NCBI GenBank assembly: GCA_047600785.1
Contig: JASGKH010000001.1
Location: 1,116,001-1,180,000 of the forward strand
Direction of reading: 5' to 3'
DNA length: 64,000 bases
Source of the DNA: Breznakibacter sp047600785
GTDB taxonomy: Bacteria; Bacteroidota; Bacteroidia; Bacteroidales; Marinilabiliaceae
Program-made: the position numbers and the translations under genes
Notes under the pieces: generated by a model
What the model was told of the DNA's origin: nothing
Databases searched by the model: none
Seen by the model: only the letters and a program-made list of their open reading frames with translations
In this document: piece by piece, positions 43,075 to 54,051 of the stretch
Position numbering within the stretch: the first letter of the stretch is position 1
How the letters are laid out: each line of letters begins with the position of its first letter

Positions 43075-46000
43075 ATGGATACAAATAAAATAAAGTCCTT
43101 TGCAAAGGAAGCCCGATTATTGTTGCTAGATGGTGTTTTACAACGACTAAAATATTGGGGTTTTAACCATGATGGTTCTAATTCCGAAAGTTTGCAAACC
43201 ACACAAGGAGGTTACATTTTCCGTGGACAGGTATTTACCGACACTACGGTTCCTAAAAAATGGAACAAGTTAATGAAACGGCTTAATAATAAGCAAGATG
43301 TAAAAGATGTTATTGAGGAAGCCGCTTATACTTGGTTTAACCGCTTGATGGCCATAAAAATATTAGAGGTAAATGGTTATCTGCCTTCCACATTGGAATT
43401 TGCTCAGGAAATACAAATTCCAATGTTGGTACAGAATGCAAAAAAAGGACACCACAACCTTACCAAACAAGCCGATAAAGACTTGTTGACTGAATATTTA
43501 CAGGAAGATAAAGAAGAACAAGCCTTTGGCATATTAGTGGCCGACCTTTGTAATACCAATATTACTTTACACGATGTTTTTGGTAAAATTGACGATTACA
43601 CGGAGCTTCTGTTGCCTCAAAACCTGATGCAACCCAATGGTTTGCTTGAGCTGATTAACGGAAATGCAATCAGCAAAAACGATTTTAAAGAAGTAGAGCT
43701 AATTGGTTGGCTCTACCAGTTTTATATTTCCGATAAAAAAGACGAAGTATTTGCCGGCTTTAAAAAGAACCAAAAAGCCAGAGCCGAAGATATTCCGGCA
43801 GCGACCCAGATTTTTACACCAAAATGGATTGTAAAATACATGGTTGAAAACACCGTTGGTAAAATTTATTTGGATTACGAACCGAATTCGAACCTTAAAA
43901 AGGACTTAAAATACCTTGTTGAGAATGAAAGCGACAAGGATAGTAAATCCATAATATCGGACATTACCGAATTGAGTTTGATTGACCCGGCATGTGGTAG
44001 CGGACACATTTTGGTGACTGGATTTGAGCTGCTGTTTAAAATGTATCGTGAAGAAGGGTACACAGCCAAACAAGCCGTTGATAGCATTCTTAAAAACAAC
44101 ATTTTCGGTTTGGATATTGACGACCGCGCCATGCAGTTGGCTCGTTTTGCCGTATTGCTAAAAGCTGCACAGTTTGATGCCGATGTGTTAAACCGGGGCA
44201 TTATTCCCAATATTTATAGTTTCCCCGAAGCTACATTAGCGGACAGTTTTAAAGAGGAATATTACAGTAAAGAACAATCGGACTGGCATGAGTTAAAAGG
44301 CATGAAGCTCAAAAAAATGATTGTCTTGAACTGGACTGAAACGGTTGTTGACCCCAAAACAAAAAACGAGAAGGAAGTTGCTAAATCAGTTGTTTATAAA
44401 GAAGGAACTGTCTTATACAACGATGTGATTAACCAGTTGGTGCAACATGGTGAAGAATCTATTCTGGTTGATTATTCTGCCGACCTTGAAAACTTTTGGG
44501 GTAACGACAAAATGGATTATGCTTACAGCGAGTTTTTTTATGCGATGGAGCTTTTACAACAAGGTAAAAACTTGGGTTCTGCTACAAAGTTAAAGCTAAG
44601 TGAAGAAGCGTTAGAGCATATAAAACAAAAGTATAATGAATGGAACGACCGTAATGCCAAACTGCAACTAGGTGCTTTTGATAAAGTACTTTGGGAGTAT
44701 TTAAAACCGCATTTGGAAGTTTTATTTGTTTTGTCTAAACGATACACTTCTGTTGTGGCAAATCCGCCATACATGGGTAAAAGAAGTATGAACGATAAGT
44801 TGAAAGATTATTTGTTTGAAGAGTATCCTGATTCCAAGATTGATTTGATGACAGTATTTATGGAATCATGCCCCAACATAGCAAAACAGGCTGGATTAAT
44901 TGGCATGATTAATTTGCCTTCTTGGATGTACATTTCATCATATTCTCAGCTTAGAATAAAACTAATAAAAAATAATACAATTAGAAGTTTATTAGAAAAC
45001 GGTAGAGGTATATTTGGTTCTGATTTCGGTTCAGTTGCGTTTATTCTTGAGAAAAAGGAATCAAACAATCAGTTTAAAGGAAATTATAAGAGGTTATTTG
45101 ACATCAACAATAAGGGTAAAGTTGAAAGTGTTAGTACAAAAGAGAAACATTTTTTCAAAAACTATAACTCATTTAATTTTTCTCAAAATAATTTTCAAAA
45201 ATTACCGGGAACTCCTATTGCATATTGGGTTTCGGATAGAACAATTGAAATATTTCAATCAGAAAAATTAGAAGATTATTCAACATTATTTCAGGGTATT
45301 ATAACTGGAGATAATAAAAAGTTTTTAAGAGATTGGTTTGAAGTTTCTAAAAATAATCTTGGTTTGGATTATGAAGATATAGAAAACACAGATTTAGAAA
45401 ATAAATTCTGGGTTCCTTATAATAAAGGAGGAGATAGCAGAAAATGGTATGGAAACCAAGAATATGTTGTGAATTTCTCTAATTCCGGAATGGACTTCAC
45501 AAGGGGCAAGCATCAATTTTCTAAATATTTTTTTAAACCTTGTTTTTCTTGGACTTACTTGAGTATTTCTTCACTTGATTCAAGATTTTTCCCTAAAGGA
45601 TTTATTTGGGATGTAAGTGGTTCAAGTGCATTCCCAAATAATGAGGATGATATTTTTTATTTTATGCCACTTGTGTCATCAAAGGTGGGTTACTATTTAC
45701 TGAATATTGTGAATCCAACAATCAATTTTCAAGTTGAAAATCTTTGTATTCTGCCAATAATATTCCCAAATGACAATGTAAAAATGCAAATTTCAAATCT
45801 TGCAAAACAGTGCATTGATATATCAAAAACCGATTGGAATACTTTTGAAACATCTTGGGACTTTGAAATATCACCCCTAATAAATGACAACATTTCATTA
45901 CAAGAAGCCTATTATTACTGGAATAAAAAGATTACTGATGATTTTATCCAACTTCACAAAAATGAGGAAGAGCTAAACCGCATTTTTATTGATATTTACG

Positions 46001-46854
46001 GTTTGCAAAATGAATTATTCCCAGAAGTATCTTTAAAGGACATTACCATCTTACAAGATGAGCTGGATAGAAATGCTTTAGATGCACTTGAGCCTGTATT
46101 TAGGATAAAAGGCAAAGACTCTATTGAGATACCTATAAATAAAGCTGAAATATTAAGCCAGTTTGTTTCGTATGCTATGGGTGTATACTTAGGCCGCTAT
46201 CGCTTAGATAAACCGGGTTTAAATATTGCACACTCAACCCCCACAGAGATAGAATTAGCTACGTATAAATACAACGGTCATAAAATCGAGATAGATGAAG
46301 ATGGCATTCTTCCGTTAATGGGCGAAGATTGTGCTTTCCCTGATGATGCCTTGGTGCGTACCAAAGATTTAATCCTAGTCATCTGGGGCGAAGACACCCT
46401 TACCGATAATATCAACTTTTTACACGATTGCTTGGGAATGGATTTGAATAAATGGCTCACAGAAAAATTCTGGGACTACCATACCAGCATGTATAAAAAG
46501 AAACCTATTTACTGGCTGTTCAGCAGTGATGTAAACAAGCCACAAAATGCTGCCTTTAAAGTACTGGTTTATATGCACCGCATGGACAAATACACCGTTC
46601 AAAAAATACAACGGAACTACCTGCATCCTCACCAAGAATACATTAAGCGTGAAATAGGAAAGTTAGAAGAAAATGAGCTTACCTTATCTCGTGAGGAATT
46701 AAAGAAACTGGAAAAGCTGCGTAATTGGGAAATTGAATGCCGAGATTATAACGAGGTATTGAAGGAATTATCCAACCAGCAAATTGAATTCGATTTGGAT
46801 GATGGAGTGGACGTGAACTATGCAAAATTTGAGGGTGCAGTAGCTAAAATTTAA
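43075..46854 (+). CDS. pglX: BREX adenine methyltransferase PglX (BrxX)
   Basis: 1,259 residues, full length for type I BREX PglX. It methylates the N6 of adenine in a non-palindromic site on host DNA and takes part in discrimination of phage DNA. Motif I DPACGSGHILV at about 303-313 and motif IV NPPYMGK at about 563-569 are intact. The C-terminal target-recognition region (about 600-1000) is the most AT-rich and least conserved part; the recognised site cannot be read from sequence. No frameshift or repeat-tract phase variation was seen. Confidence 0.95.
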   Translation: MDTNKIKSFAKEARLLLLDGVLQRLKYWGFNHDGSNSESLQTTQGGYIFRGQVFTDTTVPKKWNKLMKRLNNKQDVKDVIEEAAYTWFNRLMAIKILEVNGYLPSTLEFAQEIQIPMLVQNAKKGHHNLTKQADKDLLTEYLQEDKEEQAFGILVADLCNTNITLHDVFGKIDDYTELLLPQNLMQPNGLLELINGNAISKNDFKEVELIGWLYQFYISDKKDEVFAGFKKNQKARAEDIPAATQIFTPKWIVKYMVENTVGKIYLDYEPNSNLKKDLKYLVENESDKDSKSIISDITELSLIDPACGSGHILVTGFELLFKMYREEGYTAKQAVDSILKNNIFGLDIDDRAMQLARFAVLLKAAQFDADVLNRGIIPNIYSFPEATLADSFKEEYYSKEQSDWHELKGMKLKKMIVLNWTETVVDPKTKNEKEVAKSVVYKEGTVLYNDVINQLVQHGEESILVDYSADLENFWGNDKMDYAYSEFFYAMELLQQGKNLGSATKLKLSEEALEHIKQKYNEWNDRNAKLQLGAFDKVLWEYLKPHLEVLFVLSKRYTSVVANPPYMGKRSMNDKLKDYLFEEYPDSKIDLMTVFMESCPNIAKQAGLIGMINLPSWMYISSYSQLRIKLIKNNTIRSLLENGRGIFGSDFGSVAFILEKKESNNQFKGNYKRLFDINNKGKVESVSTKEKHFFKNYNSFNFSQNNFQKLPGTPIAYWVSDRTIEIFQSEKLEDYSTLFQGIITGDNKKFLRDWFEVSKNNLGLDYEDIENTDLENKFWVPYNKGGDSRKWYGNQEYVVNFSNSGMDFTRGKHQFSKYFFKPCFSWTYLSISSLDSRFFPKGFIWDVSGSSAFPNNEDDIFYFMPLVSSKVGYYLLNIVNPTINFQVENLCILPIIFPNDNVKMQISNLAKQCIDISKTDWNTFETSWDFEISPLINDNISLQEAYYYWNKKITDDFIQLHKNEEELNRIFIDIYGLQNELFPEVSLKDITILQDELDRNALDALEPVFRIKGKDSIEIPINKAEILSQFVSYAMGVYLGRYRLDKPGLNIAHSTPTEIELATYKYNGHKIEIDEDGILPLMGEDCAFPDDALVRTKDLILVIWGEDTLTDNINFLHDCLGMDLNKWLTEKFWDYHTSMYKKKPIYWLFSSDVNKPQNAAFKVLVYMHRMDKYTVQKIQRNYLHPHQEYIKREIGKLEENELTLSREELKKLEKLRNWEIECRDYNEVLKELSNQQIEFDLDDGVDVNYAKFEGAVAKI

Positions 46855-46861
46855 TTTGAAC

Positions 46862-49420
46862 ATGGTAGTAGATAAAATACGAAACATAATAGACCAAAGT
46901 AAAAAGAACCTTGTTTTTTACTTTGACATGGATGGCACTTTTAAAGATGAGTTAGAAGAAATTGCTAACTCAGGCATTAAGGTGGTTGAAGTGGCACAAA
47001 ACTACTTTGAGCTTAAATACCAGCTCGAAATGGAATGGCAAAACCAAGAGATATTTATCTATCATCCATTCCCAAAACCCAACGATAAGGATATTAAGAA
47101 ATATCCCCTGCTTGATTTGTTGAAGGCTAATTCAGAATTAAGGTTAGATGATGCTTCAGAATTCCTGTCGGAATATAAGCTAAAGGAACATCAACTGCCA
47201 TTGGTCAAGCATTACATCAAGCAATTAAAGACCAAAACTAATCAAAAAAAGCTTGCTAAAATATTAGACCCGGTTCACTTCAATGAATCGAATCTTAAAC
47301 TAGGGCTTATTTCTTTAGCATTGGATTTCAGTACTGTTGCCGACAGAAATAGTTGCATAGCAAAGTGCCTGTCGTTAGCCAACGATGAAAAGGAATTTTC
47401 GAAGGCAGAAAAAATGCTCAAGCAACTGGAACTGGAGCAGGAATTACTGAATTGGTTTAATATGCTTTTAGATTCCAACGAAAAAGAGTTGACCAAGGAA
47501 ACAGTTGTTGGATTTGCCCGAAAACTCAAATATAATATACTTACAGCCTATATTGATAAACCTGTAAAAGCAGACAACTACACCAAATTAAAAATTACCA
47601 GAGCTTCTGAAATTAATAAGCTTCAGGCATTCTTTCAAGATTGGGAAAGCCATCCAACACTGAAAGGGACTATTGATGTAGTTTTTTCTAATGTGGCTCA
47701 TGATATTAATACAGAAAACTTAATTGTATGGTACGGAAGTGACCAAGTGTTTGGATATTATTCAGAAGAAATGCTTTCTACCATGATTAAAGATTTGTAT
47801 CAGGGAGTAGTAAGCAATCCGGAACAAACCAAGGATGAATGTATCAAGTGGCTTCGTTCTAAATCGCTCTCTGATGAGCTAACGGAACAAATCAAATTTA
47901 TTTATCATACAGGTGGAGTATATTCTATATTAAACGGATATCGTTCATTCAAATTCAATAAGGCCGAGGAATTTATTGAAAAGTACACCAAAGAGCTGCA
48001 TGGAGTTGATTACAATTACCGGAAAGCGATTATCTCTTTCGATAAGGTACAAGACCGCCTTTATGAATTTGAAGATGCTGCAACCCCGGTATTTGAAGCT
48101 CTTAATCAGAAATACGACCGCTTTTTAATTGAATTAAACGTTGAGTGGCAACGAATCTTGAATGATAATAAATTCGATTACAAAGCAATTAAGGTCAATA
48201 AACAATACGATTTCTTTAGGAATAATCTAAAGGATTTTGATTTTAAAATTGTCGTTATTATTTCTGATGCCTTGCGATATGAATTAGGTCATGAGCTATT
48301 TAATGATTTGCTTGCCGACAGTAAAAACAATTTGACTATTGAACCAAGTCTGGCTTCTATCCCTTCTTACACAAACATTGGAATGGCTAATCTTTTACCC
48401 AATACAGGAATAAGTATTGAAAAGGGAGAAACCGATTTAGTCTTTAAAATAAACGACAAAACTACTGTTAGCACTAACCGACAGGCTATTTTACAAGCAA
48501 CTGAAAAAGAAAGCACTACCATTGATTATTCTGAAGTAAGAAAAATGAGTAAGCAAAAGAAAAGGGCTTTCTTTAAAGAAAACAAAATCACATACATCTA
48601 TCACGATTGGATTGATGCCATTGGAGATAAAAAACGGACAGAACATCAAACATTTGAAGCAACTGAAAAGGCTATTGATGATTTAAAATGGTTAATCCGG
48701 AATATAACCGGAGAGGTTGGTATTGCGCACGTTCTGGTTACATCCGACCACGGATTTCTATATAATTACAATGAATTGCCCGAATCGAGCCGAGAAGCTT
48801 TACCAAAAATTAAAGGTTATGGCAGAGACCATGTTCGGTTTATAGTTGCTGATGACTTTGAAGGCGAAGTGGATGGCTACCAATTCAATTTAAAAGAAAC
48901 CTCTAATATTGATACCGATTTAAAGGTGGCCGTGCCAAGAGCCATTAACCGATATAGAAAACAAGGGAATGTTGGTGTTCAGTTTGTACACGGTGGTGCA
49001 AGTTTGCAAGAGTTGATTACGCCTGTAATTAAGTTCTACAAGCATAAAAAAGAAACGCTGCAAACCGTTTCGTTCAAAAGAATTGACAGCACTGATAAAA
49101 TATCCTCTGGCAGCACGAAGGTGATGGTTATTCAAGACCAACCTGTTTCTAATGATTTTAAAAGTGCAGAACTGGTGTTTGGTCTGTTTTCAGATACAGG
49201 TGAATTGCTATCAAATGAAGCCGAACTGCACTTAAACTCAGTATCAAATAATCCTAAGGAAAGATTATACGAAGTTATTCTTACGCTTAATGCCGCAGGT
49301 TCAAAAGCAAGTTTTGGGTACTTAAAGGCATTCAATAAAAATGACAAAACCCGGCTAAATCCGGTGGTTGTTAACGACCTGATAAAAATTAGTTCACTCA
49401 TGGAAAAAGATGAATTTTAA
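46862..49420 (+). CDS. pglZ: BREX alkaline-phosphatase-like protein PglZ
   Basis: 852 residues from the ATG at 46862; a TTG six bases upstream is an alternative. The PglZ domain of the alkaline phosphatase superfamily is visible: IVVIISDALRYELGHELFND (about 463-482) with the metal-binding Asp, SLASIPSYTNIGMANLLP (about 495) and VLVTSDHGFLYNYN (about 623) with Asp-His. It is the core BREX marker; PglZ proteins have nuclease/phosphodiesterase activity in some systems. Tight spacing with pglX and brxL. Confidence 0.94.
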   Translation: MVVDKIRNIIDQSKKNLVFYFDMDGTFKDELEEIANSGIKVVEVAQNYFELKYQLEMEWQNQEIFIYHPFPKPNDKDIKKYPLLDLLKANSELRLDDASEFLSEYKLKEHQLPLVKHYIKQLKTKTNQKKLAKILDPVHFNESNLKLGLISLALDFSTVADRNSCIAKCLSLANDEKEFSKAEKMLKQLELEQELLNWFNMLLDSNEKELTKETVVGFARKLKYNILTAYIDKPVKADNYTKLKITRASEINKLQAFFQDWESHPTLKGTIDVVFSNVAHDINTENLIVWYGSDQVFGYYSEEMLSTMIKDLYQGVVSNPEQTKDECIKWLRSKSLSDELTEQIKFIYHTGGVYSILNGYRSFKFNKAEEFIEKYTKELHGVDYNYRKAIISFDKVQDRLYEFEDAATPVFEALNQKYDRFLIELNVEWQRILNDNKFDYKAIKVNKQYDFFRNNLKDFDFKIVVIISDALRYELGHELFNDLLADSKNNLTIEPSLASIPSYTNIGMANLLPNTGISIEKGETDLVFKINDKTTVSTNRQAILQATEKESTTIDYSEVRKMSKQKKRAFFKENKITYIYHDWIDAIGDKKRTEHQTFEATEKAIDDLKWLIRNITGEVGIAHVLVTSDHGFLYNYNELPESSREALPKIKGYGRDHVRFIVADDFEGEVDGYQFNLKETSNIDTDLKVAVPRAINRYRKQGNVGVQFVHGGASLQELITPVIKFYKHKKETLQTVSFKRIDSTDKISSGSTKVMVIQDQPVSNDFKSAELVFGLFSDTGELLSNEAELHLNSVSNNPKERLYEVILTLNAAGSKASFGYLKAFNKNDKTRLNPVVVNDLIKISSLMEKDEF

Positions 49421-49422
49421 CT

Positions 49423-51462
49423 ATGGAACTAAAGACAAAAATATTGCAACATTTCGATGGTAAGGTCGTTCGTAAAGACCTTACTAAACTGGTAAAAGGC
49501 AATGCCGTTGTGCCAACCTATGTACTTGAATATTTATTGGGACAACATTGTGCTTCGTCCGATGATGAAATAGTAAAGCAAGGTGTTGAAACTGTCAAAG
49601 ACATAATTAAGAAACACTTTGTTCATCGTGATGAAGCGGAAAGTGTTAAACACGACATTGTTACCAAAGGTAACCACCGTATTATTGACAAAGTATCGGC
49701 CAAACTGAACGATAAGAAAGGTACATACGAAGCTGAATTTTCGAATTTGGGACTAAAGAGAGTTACCATTGGTAATGAAATAGTGTCGAACCATAAGAAA
49801 CTACTCACATCCGGAGTTTGGTGTATTATTAACATGGGGTATGTTGGCGGTGATGACAATACTGGTTCTCCGTGGATTATAGAATCACTGAAACCGATTC
49901 AAATTTCCCAAGTTGATTTGGAGGAATTTAAATCGTTGCGTTCCAATTTCACCAAAGATGAATGGATTGACCTCCTAATGCAGAGTATTGGACTTGATCC
50001 TGAGCAATTCACATTTCGGGGAAAATTAATTCAATTAACCCGGATGGTTGCTTTTTGCGAAAACAATTATAACCTGATTGAATTAGGCCCTAAAGGAACT
50101 GGAAAGAGTCATATTTTCTCTGAAATGTCCCCTCATGGGATGTTAATCTCTGGAGGGGAAGTAACTCAAGCAAAGCTATTCGTCAATAATGGGAATGGTC
50201 AAATTGGTTTAGTTGGTTATTGGGATAATGTTGCATTCGATGAGTTTGCTGGAATATCCAAGCGAGTGGATAAAAACTTAGTTGATACCATGAAGAACTA
50301 CATGGCTAATAAGTCATTTTCTCGTGGAAGTACACCTTATGGGGCAACTGCATCATTTTCATTTGTAGGCAACACCATGCATTCGGTTTCCTTTATGATG
50401 AAGCATTCCGATTTATTTGAAGCTCTGCCAAAAGCATACTATGACACCGCTTTCCTTGATAGAATACATTGTTATTTGCCGGGTTGGGAAGTTCAAAAAC
50501 TACGTAACGAATTGTTTACTGATGGACATGGATTCATTGTAGATTATCTGGCAGAAATATTAAAAGAGCTAAGGAAAGACGACTTCTCCCATATTTATAA
50601 TAAATACTTTGAACTTTCTGAAAGTATTACTACCAGAGACCGCACAGGAGTATTAAAAACGTTCTCAGGTCTTTGTAAAATAATTTTTCCACATGGAGAA
50701 TGTTCAAAAGAAGATGCTAAACAGATTCTTGACTTTGCGCTAGAAGGAAGACGCAGAGTAAAGAACCAACTGGTTATAATGGATGAGACTTTTAATGAAG
50801 TTGATTTTTCATACAACTCATTAGATGATGGGAAATCTGCATCCATTTTAACTTTAGAGGAAAAACAATACCCGTCTTTAAGCACGGCTGGAGTTTTAAA
50901 AGACGCTCTAATTGATAATATTGCCACTGAACAAGAGTTTAGCAACAAAGAAAAGAAAACTGAAGAACTGTTATCAGGGAAGCATTTGGTTATCGAAGAA
51001 AACTCAAAAGGTATCAGTTACCAAAAGCTTTTTGCTTCTTATATGAACGGCGCAACTAAAATAAAGGTATTAGACCCCTATGTTCGCCAATTCTATCAGG
51101 TTAAAAACTTTATGGAATTTATTCAGATGCTCCTAAAAAACAAACAGGAAGGTGAAGATATTGAACTAAAACTGGTTACTAAATATGATGAATTCAGAGA
51201 ATCAGAAACAGAAGAAAGACTGGAGCAATTAAAAGAGAGCATTGATGGTTCCGGAATTATCTTTGAATATGAATTCGACCAATCACATAGCTTCCATGCC
51301 CGAAGCATTGAAACCGATACTGGCTGGAAAATAAGTATGGATAGAGGGTTAGATATTTTTCAACCTTATGACTTTAAAAACCCGTTCAACCTTGCCAATA
51401 ATATTCAGGAAGAAAGGCTTTGCAAGGCTTTTGAGGTAACATATTTGAAGGATGTGAAATAA
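49423..51462 (+). CDS. brxL: BREX protein BrxL (Lon-like AAA+)
   Basis: 679 residues, full length. AAA+ module with Walker A GPKGTGKSHIFSEM (about 222-235) and the following SPHGMLISGGEVTQAKLF block; a Lon-protease-like C-terminal half as in the family. BrxL forms ring-shaped complexes on DNA and is needed for phage exclusion, less for methylation. It is the last standard BREX gene; its presence makes this type I. Confidence 0.92.
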   Translation: MELKTKILQHFDGKVVRKDLTKLVKGNAVVPTYVLEYLLGQHCASSDDEIVKQGVETVKDIIKKHFVHRDEAESVKHDIVTKGNHRIIDKVSAKLNDKKGTYEAEFSNLGLKRVTIGNEIVSNHKKLLTSGVWCIINMGYVGGDDNTGSPWIIESLKPIQISQVDLEEFKSLRSNFTKDEWIDLLMQSIGLDPEQFTFRGKLIQLTRMVAFCENNYNLIELGPKGTGKSHIFSEMSPHGMLISGGEVTQAKLFVNNGNGQIGLVGYWDNVAFDEFAGISKRVDKNLVDTMKNYMANKSFSRGSTPYGATASFSFVGNTMHSVSFMMKHSDLFEALPKAYYDTAFLDRIHCYLPGWEVQKLRNELFTDGHGFIVDYLAEILKELRKDDFSHIYNKYFELSESITTRDRTGVLKTFSGLCKIIFPHGECSKEDAKQILDFALEGRRRVKNQLVIMDETFNEVDFSYNSLDDGKSASILTLEEKQYPSLSTAGVLKDALIDNIATEQEFSNKEKKTEELLSGKHLVIEENSKGISYQKLFASYMNGATKIKVLDPYVRQFYQVKNFMEFIQMLLKNKQEGEDIELKLVTKYDEFRESETEERLEQLKESIDGSGIIFEYEFDQSHSFHARSIETDTGWKISMDRGLDIFQPYDFKNPFNLANNIQEERLCKAFEVTYLKDVK

Positions 51463-51482
51463 GCAAAATCAGATAAAATAAC

Positions 51483-53966
51483 ATGACTAAATCTCATTTA
51501 CTTTTTAGAAATCCATCAGAAGGTGTTGTAACATACAAGCCAAGACTTGGAGGAGGTAATGGAAACAACGAAAACGAGGATGACAATGAAGCGCCTGACT
51601 ATGAACCTATGGCTAATGAATTTAGGGAATGTGTCAATAATTTCAATTGGAATATTCAACTGAGGCATGATAACAGGATTCTTGAATTGGATAGTCATTT
51701 CGATTTAATTGAAATAACTTTTCAAGGCAGCTTTAATCAAGAAAAATTCCAGTCACATTATATAGCCGAATTTGGCATAGAACCCATTAGGTTTTCTTTA
51801 TTTAATAAAAAGGGGCTATTTGCGATTGAAGACGAAGAAAAATTCAGACATTTTTTAAATCAGATAAATAATTTCATTGCTCGTCATATTGATGATGCCC
51901 AAGTCAATTATGATGGAAAAATTAGATTTATCAGAAACTTCAAGTTGCTTACTACTAATGATATGATTGGTAATATTGACAACTACGATGTCGTTCATTT
52001 ATCTTTTTTAAATGGGCAATCATTCATTGAGGAAAGCCATATTGTACCTCAAAAACGTGCGTTAGTTGAATATTTAGAATCTAATAATATTGAATATTCA
52101 TTTAATCGAAATGATGGAGAGGTTTACCATATTGATAATAATATACTGAGAGTATTGTTGAATAACTTTGACTTCATTTATGCTTCTTGTTCTGGTTCAG
52201 GAGCTATTATTCAACCATCAACTCATAATACACCTCATAGAGATTATGGTTTTGAAATTACTAATATCGAAGATGATTTGCCAATTATTGGAGTAATTGA
52301 TTCAGGAATCTCTAAACAAACACCTTTAGCACCAATAATAGTAGGAGAAGAAAATGAATTTAATACAACCAGTACTAGTTCATTTATTGATAATGCTGAT
52401 CATGGAACAGGAGTTGCTGCATTTGCAGCATTTGGTACAAAATTAATTCCCGATTATAGAGGCGAAGTTGAAGCTGATGCAAAGGTTTTACCCATAAAAA
52501 TTATTGACGATTCGACAGGTTCAATCTCTCAGCAAAAAACAATAGAACTCATCCGAAGAGCTCATAACGATTATGGAGTTAGAATTTTTACATTGACAAT
52601 AGGATACACAAATTTTCCATTAAAAGACAACGAAGAATATTCATCATATGCTAGAATGCTTGATGAAATAACGTCAGAATTAGATATTCTCATTTTCATT
52701 TCCACTACCAATAATAATTTGAATATTAATAATCGAACGGATTATCCTGACAAGTTTCTACATCAATCTGCCAATATAGCTCCTCCAGCAGAGAGTATGA
52801 ATAACATTACTATTGGAGCTTCGGCAAACAATTATGAACTTGATAATCATAGAGGATTAGCTTACGATAAAGATTTCCCTGCAATTTATTCAAGAAAATT
52901 TCATTACAACTTTGATGATACAGACGCTTTTAATCAAAGCACCAGTAATAAACACTTAAAAAAACCAGATATTCTAATTGGAGGTGGAGATTTTTCAGAA
53001 TATAACATTCATGGAATAAACATGTATGTTGATGATGGAAGTTCATGTTTAGAGGTTTTATCATCTGACTTAAGTGAGCGTACAATTCGCAAGTTGGGGA
53101 CTAGTTATTCTACTCCTTTGGCGGCAAATCTAGCTGCTAGATTACTTAAAATGTACCCTAATTTGAACATGCAAACGATTAAAGCGATGTTAATAAATTC
53201 TTCTAATGAATTGAAGTTAGGAGATACTTTTAATAATTTCAGTAATTTTTGTAAAAATAGAATTTTGGGTCATGGGACACCTTTTTTAAATACATTATAC
53301 AACTCAAATGATGACGTTGTTACGTTAATAATAGAAGATACTATCCTACCAAACCATATAAAGACTTTTCCAATTCATCTTCCAGACTATTTGAGACAAG
53401 CTAAAAGGATGAATAGCTTACTTAAAATATCATCAACATTAGCATTTAAATTTAACCCCAAACCAGACAATCAGTTACTATATTGCCCTTTACACTTGAC
53501 ATTTGCGATTGGAAAAAATTTAAATTTAGAAGAATCTGAAATTATTGAACTTGTTGATGAAGAAACGGGTGAAATAAAATCAAAAAACGTTGAAATAGGC
53601 TATAATGGCAATTCATCTAAAATGCTAAAAATTAGTGCATCAAGTACTGGATGGGTGCAAGATTTCTACTATCGAAATAAGATTGTTAGTAATGTGCAGA
53701 AATCAATAATTAATGTATCCAAACAAAATATAATTGATGAAAATGGTTCTTTAAAAATTGCAATAAACTCTGCATTTCATAAGCAACTTACTGAAGCTGA
53801 AAGAAGACCATACCAAGATACTCCAATATCATATAGTTTGGTCATTACTATTGAGCAAAATCCGGTTAAAAAGGAAACGCTTAATTCTTTATACGAAGGA
53901 TTAGTTGCTATAAATACCCTCGAGGCTATTGCAGTTATTGAATTGGAGGCAGAACTAAATGGTTAG
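51483..53966 (+). CDS. ietS: Subtilisin-like serine protease, IetS-type defence protein
   Basis: 827 residues, S8 family. Catalytic triad: Asp in IIGVIDSGIS (about 271), His in NADHGTGVAAFAAF (about 306) and Ser in LGTSYSTPLAANLA (about 541). No signal peptide, so the protease is cytoplasmic. An N-terminal domain of about 260 residues precedes it and a beta-rich region follows. It is 20 bases after brxL and followed by an AAA+ ATPase. The subtilase plus AAA+ pair matches the ietAS anti-phage system described by Gao et al. 2020; the assignment rests on domains and pairing, not on a search. Confidence 0.75.
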   Translation: MTKSHLLFRNPSEGVVTYKPRLGGGNGNNENEDDNEAPDYEPMANEFRECVNNFNWNIQLRHDNRILELDSHFDLIEITFQGSFNQEKFQSHYIAEFGIEPIRFSLFNKKGLFAIEDEEKFRHFLNQINNFIARHIDDAQVNYDGKIRFIRNFKLLTTNDMIGNIDNYDVVHLSFLNGQSFIEESHIVPQKRALVEYLESNNIEYSFNRNDGEVYHIDNNILRVLLNNFDFIYASCSGSGAIIQPSTHNTPHRDYGFEITNIEDDLPIIGVIDSGISKQTPLAPIIVGEENEFNTTSTSSFIDNADHGTGVAAFAAFGTKLIPDYRGEVEADAKVLPIKIIDDSTGSISQQKTIELIRRAHNDYGVRIFTLTIGYTNFPLKDNEEYSSYARMLDEITSELDILIFISTTNNNLNINNRTDYPDKFLHQSANIAPPAESMNNITIGASANNYELDNHRGLAYDKDFPAIYSRKFHYNFDDTDAFNQSTSNKHLKKPDILIGGGDFSEYNIHGINMYVDDGSSCLEVLSSDLSERTIRKLGTSYSTPLAANLAARLLKMYPNLNMQTIKAMLINSSNELKLGDTFNNFSNFCKNRILGHGTPFLNTLYNSNDDVVTLIIEDTILPNHIKTFPIHLPDYLRQAKRMNSLLKISSTLAFKFNPKPDNQLLYCPLHLTFAIGKNLNLEESEIIELVDEETGEIKSKNVEIGYNGNSSKMLKISASSTGWVQDFYYRNKIVSNVQKSIINVSKQNIIDENGSLKIAINSAFHKQLTEAERRPYQDTPISYSLVITIEQNPVKKETLNSLYEGLVAINTLEAIAVIELEAELNG

Positions 53967-54051
53967 TATTGCGTTTAGTAAGTACCAATATTCATCAGAA
54001 ATTCGTATGCATTTATACATCATGAAATAATATACCTATTTTTGCACTATA

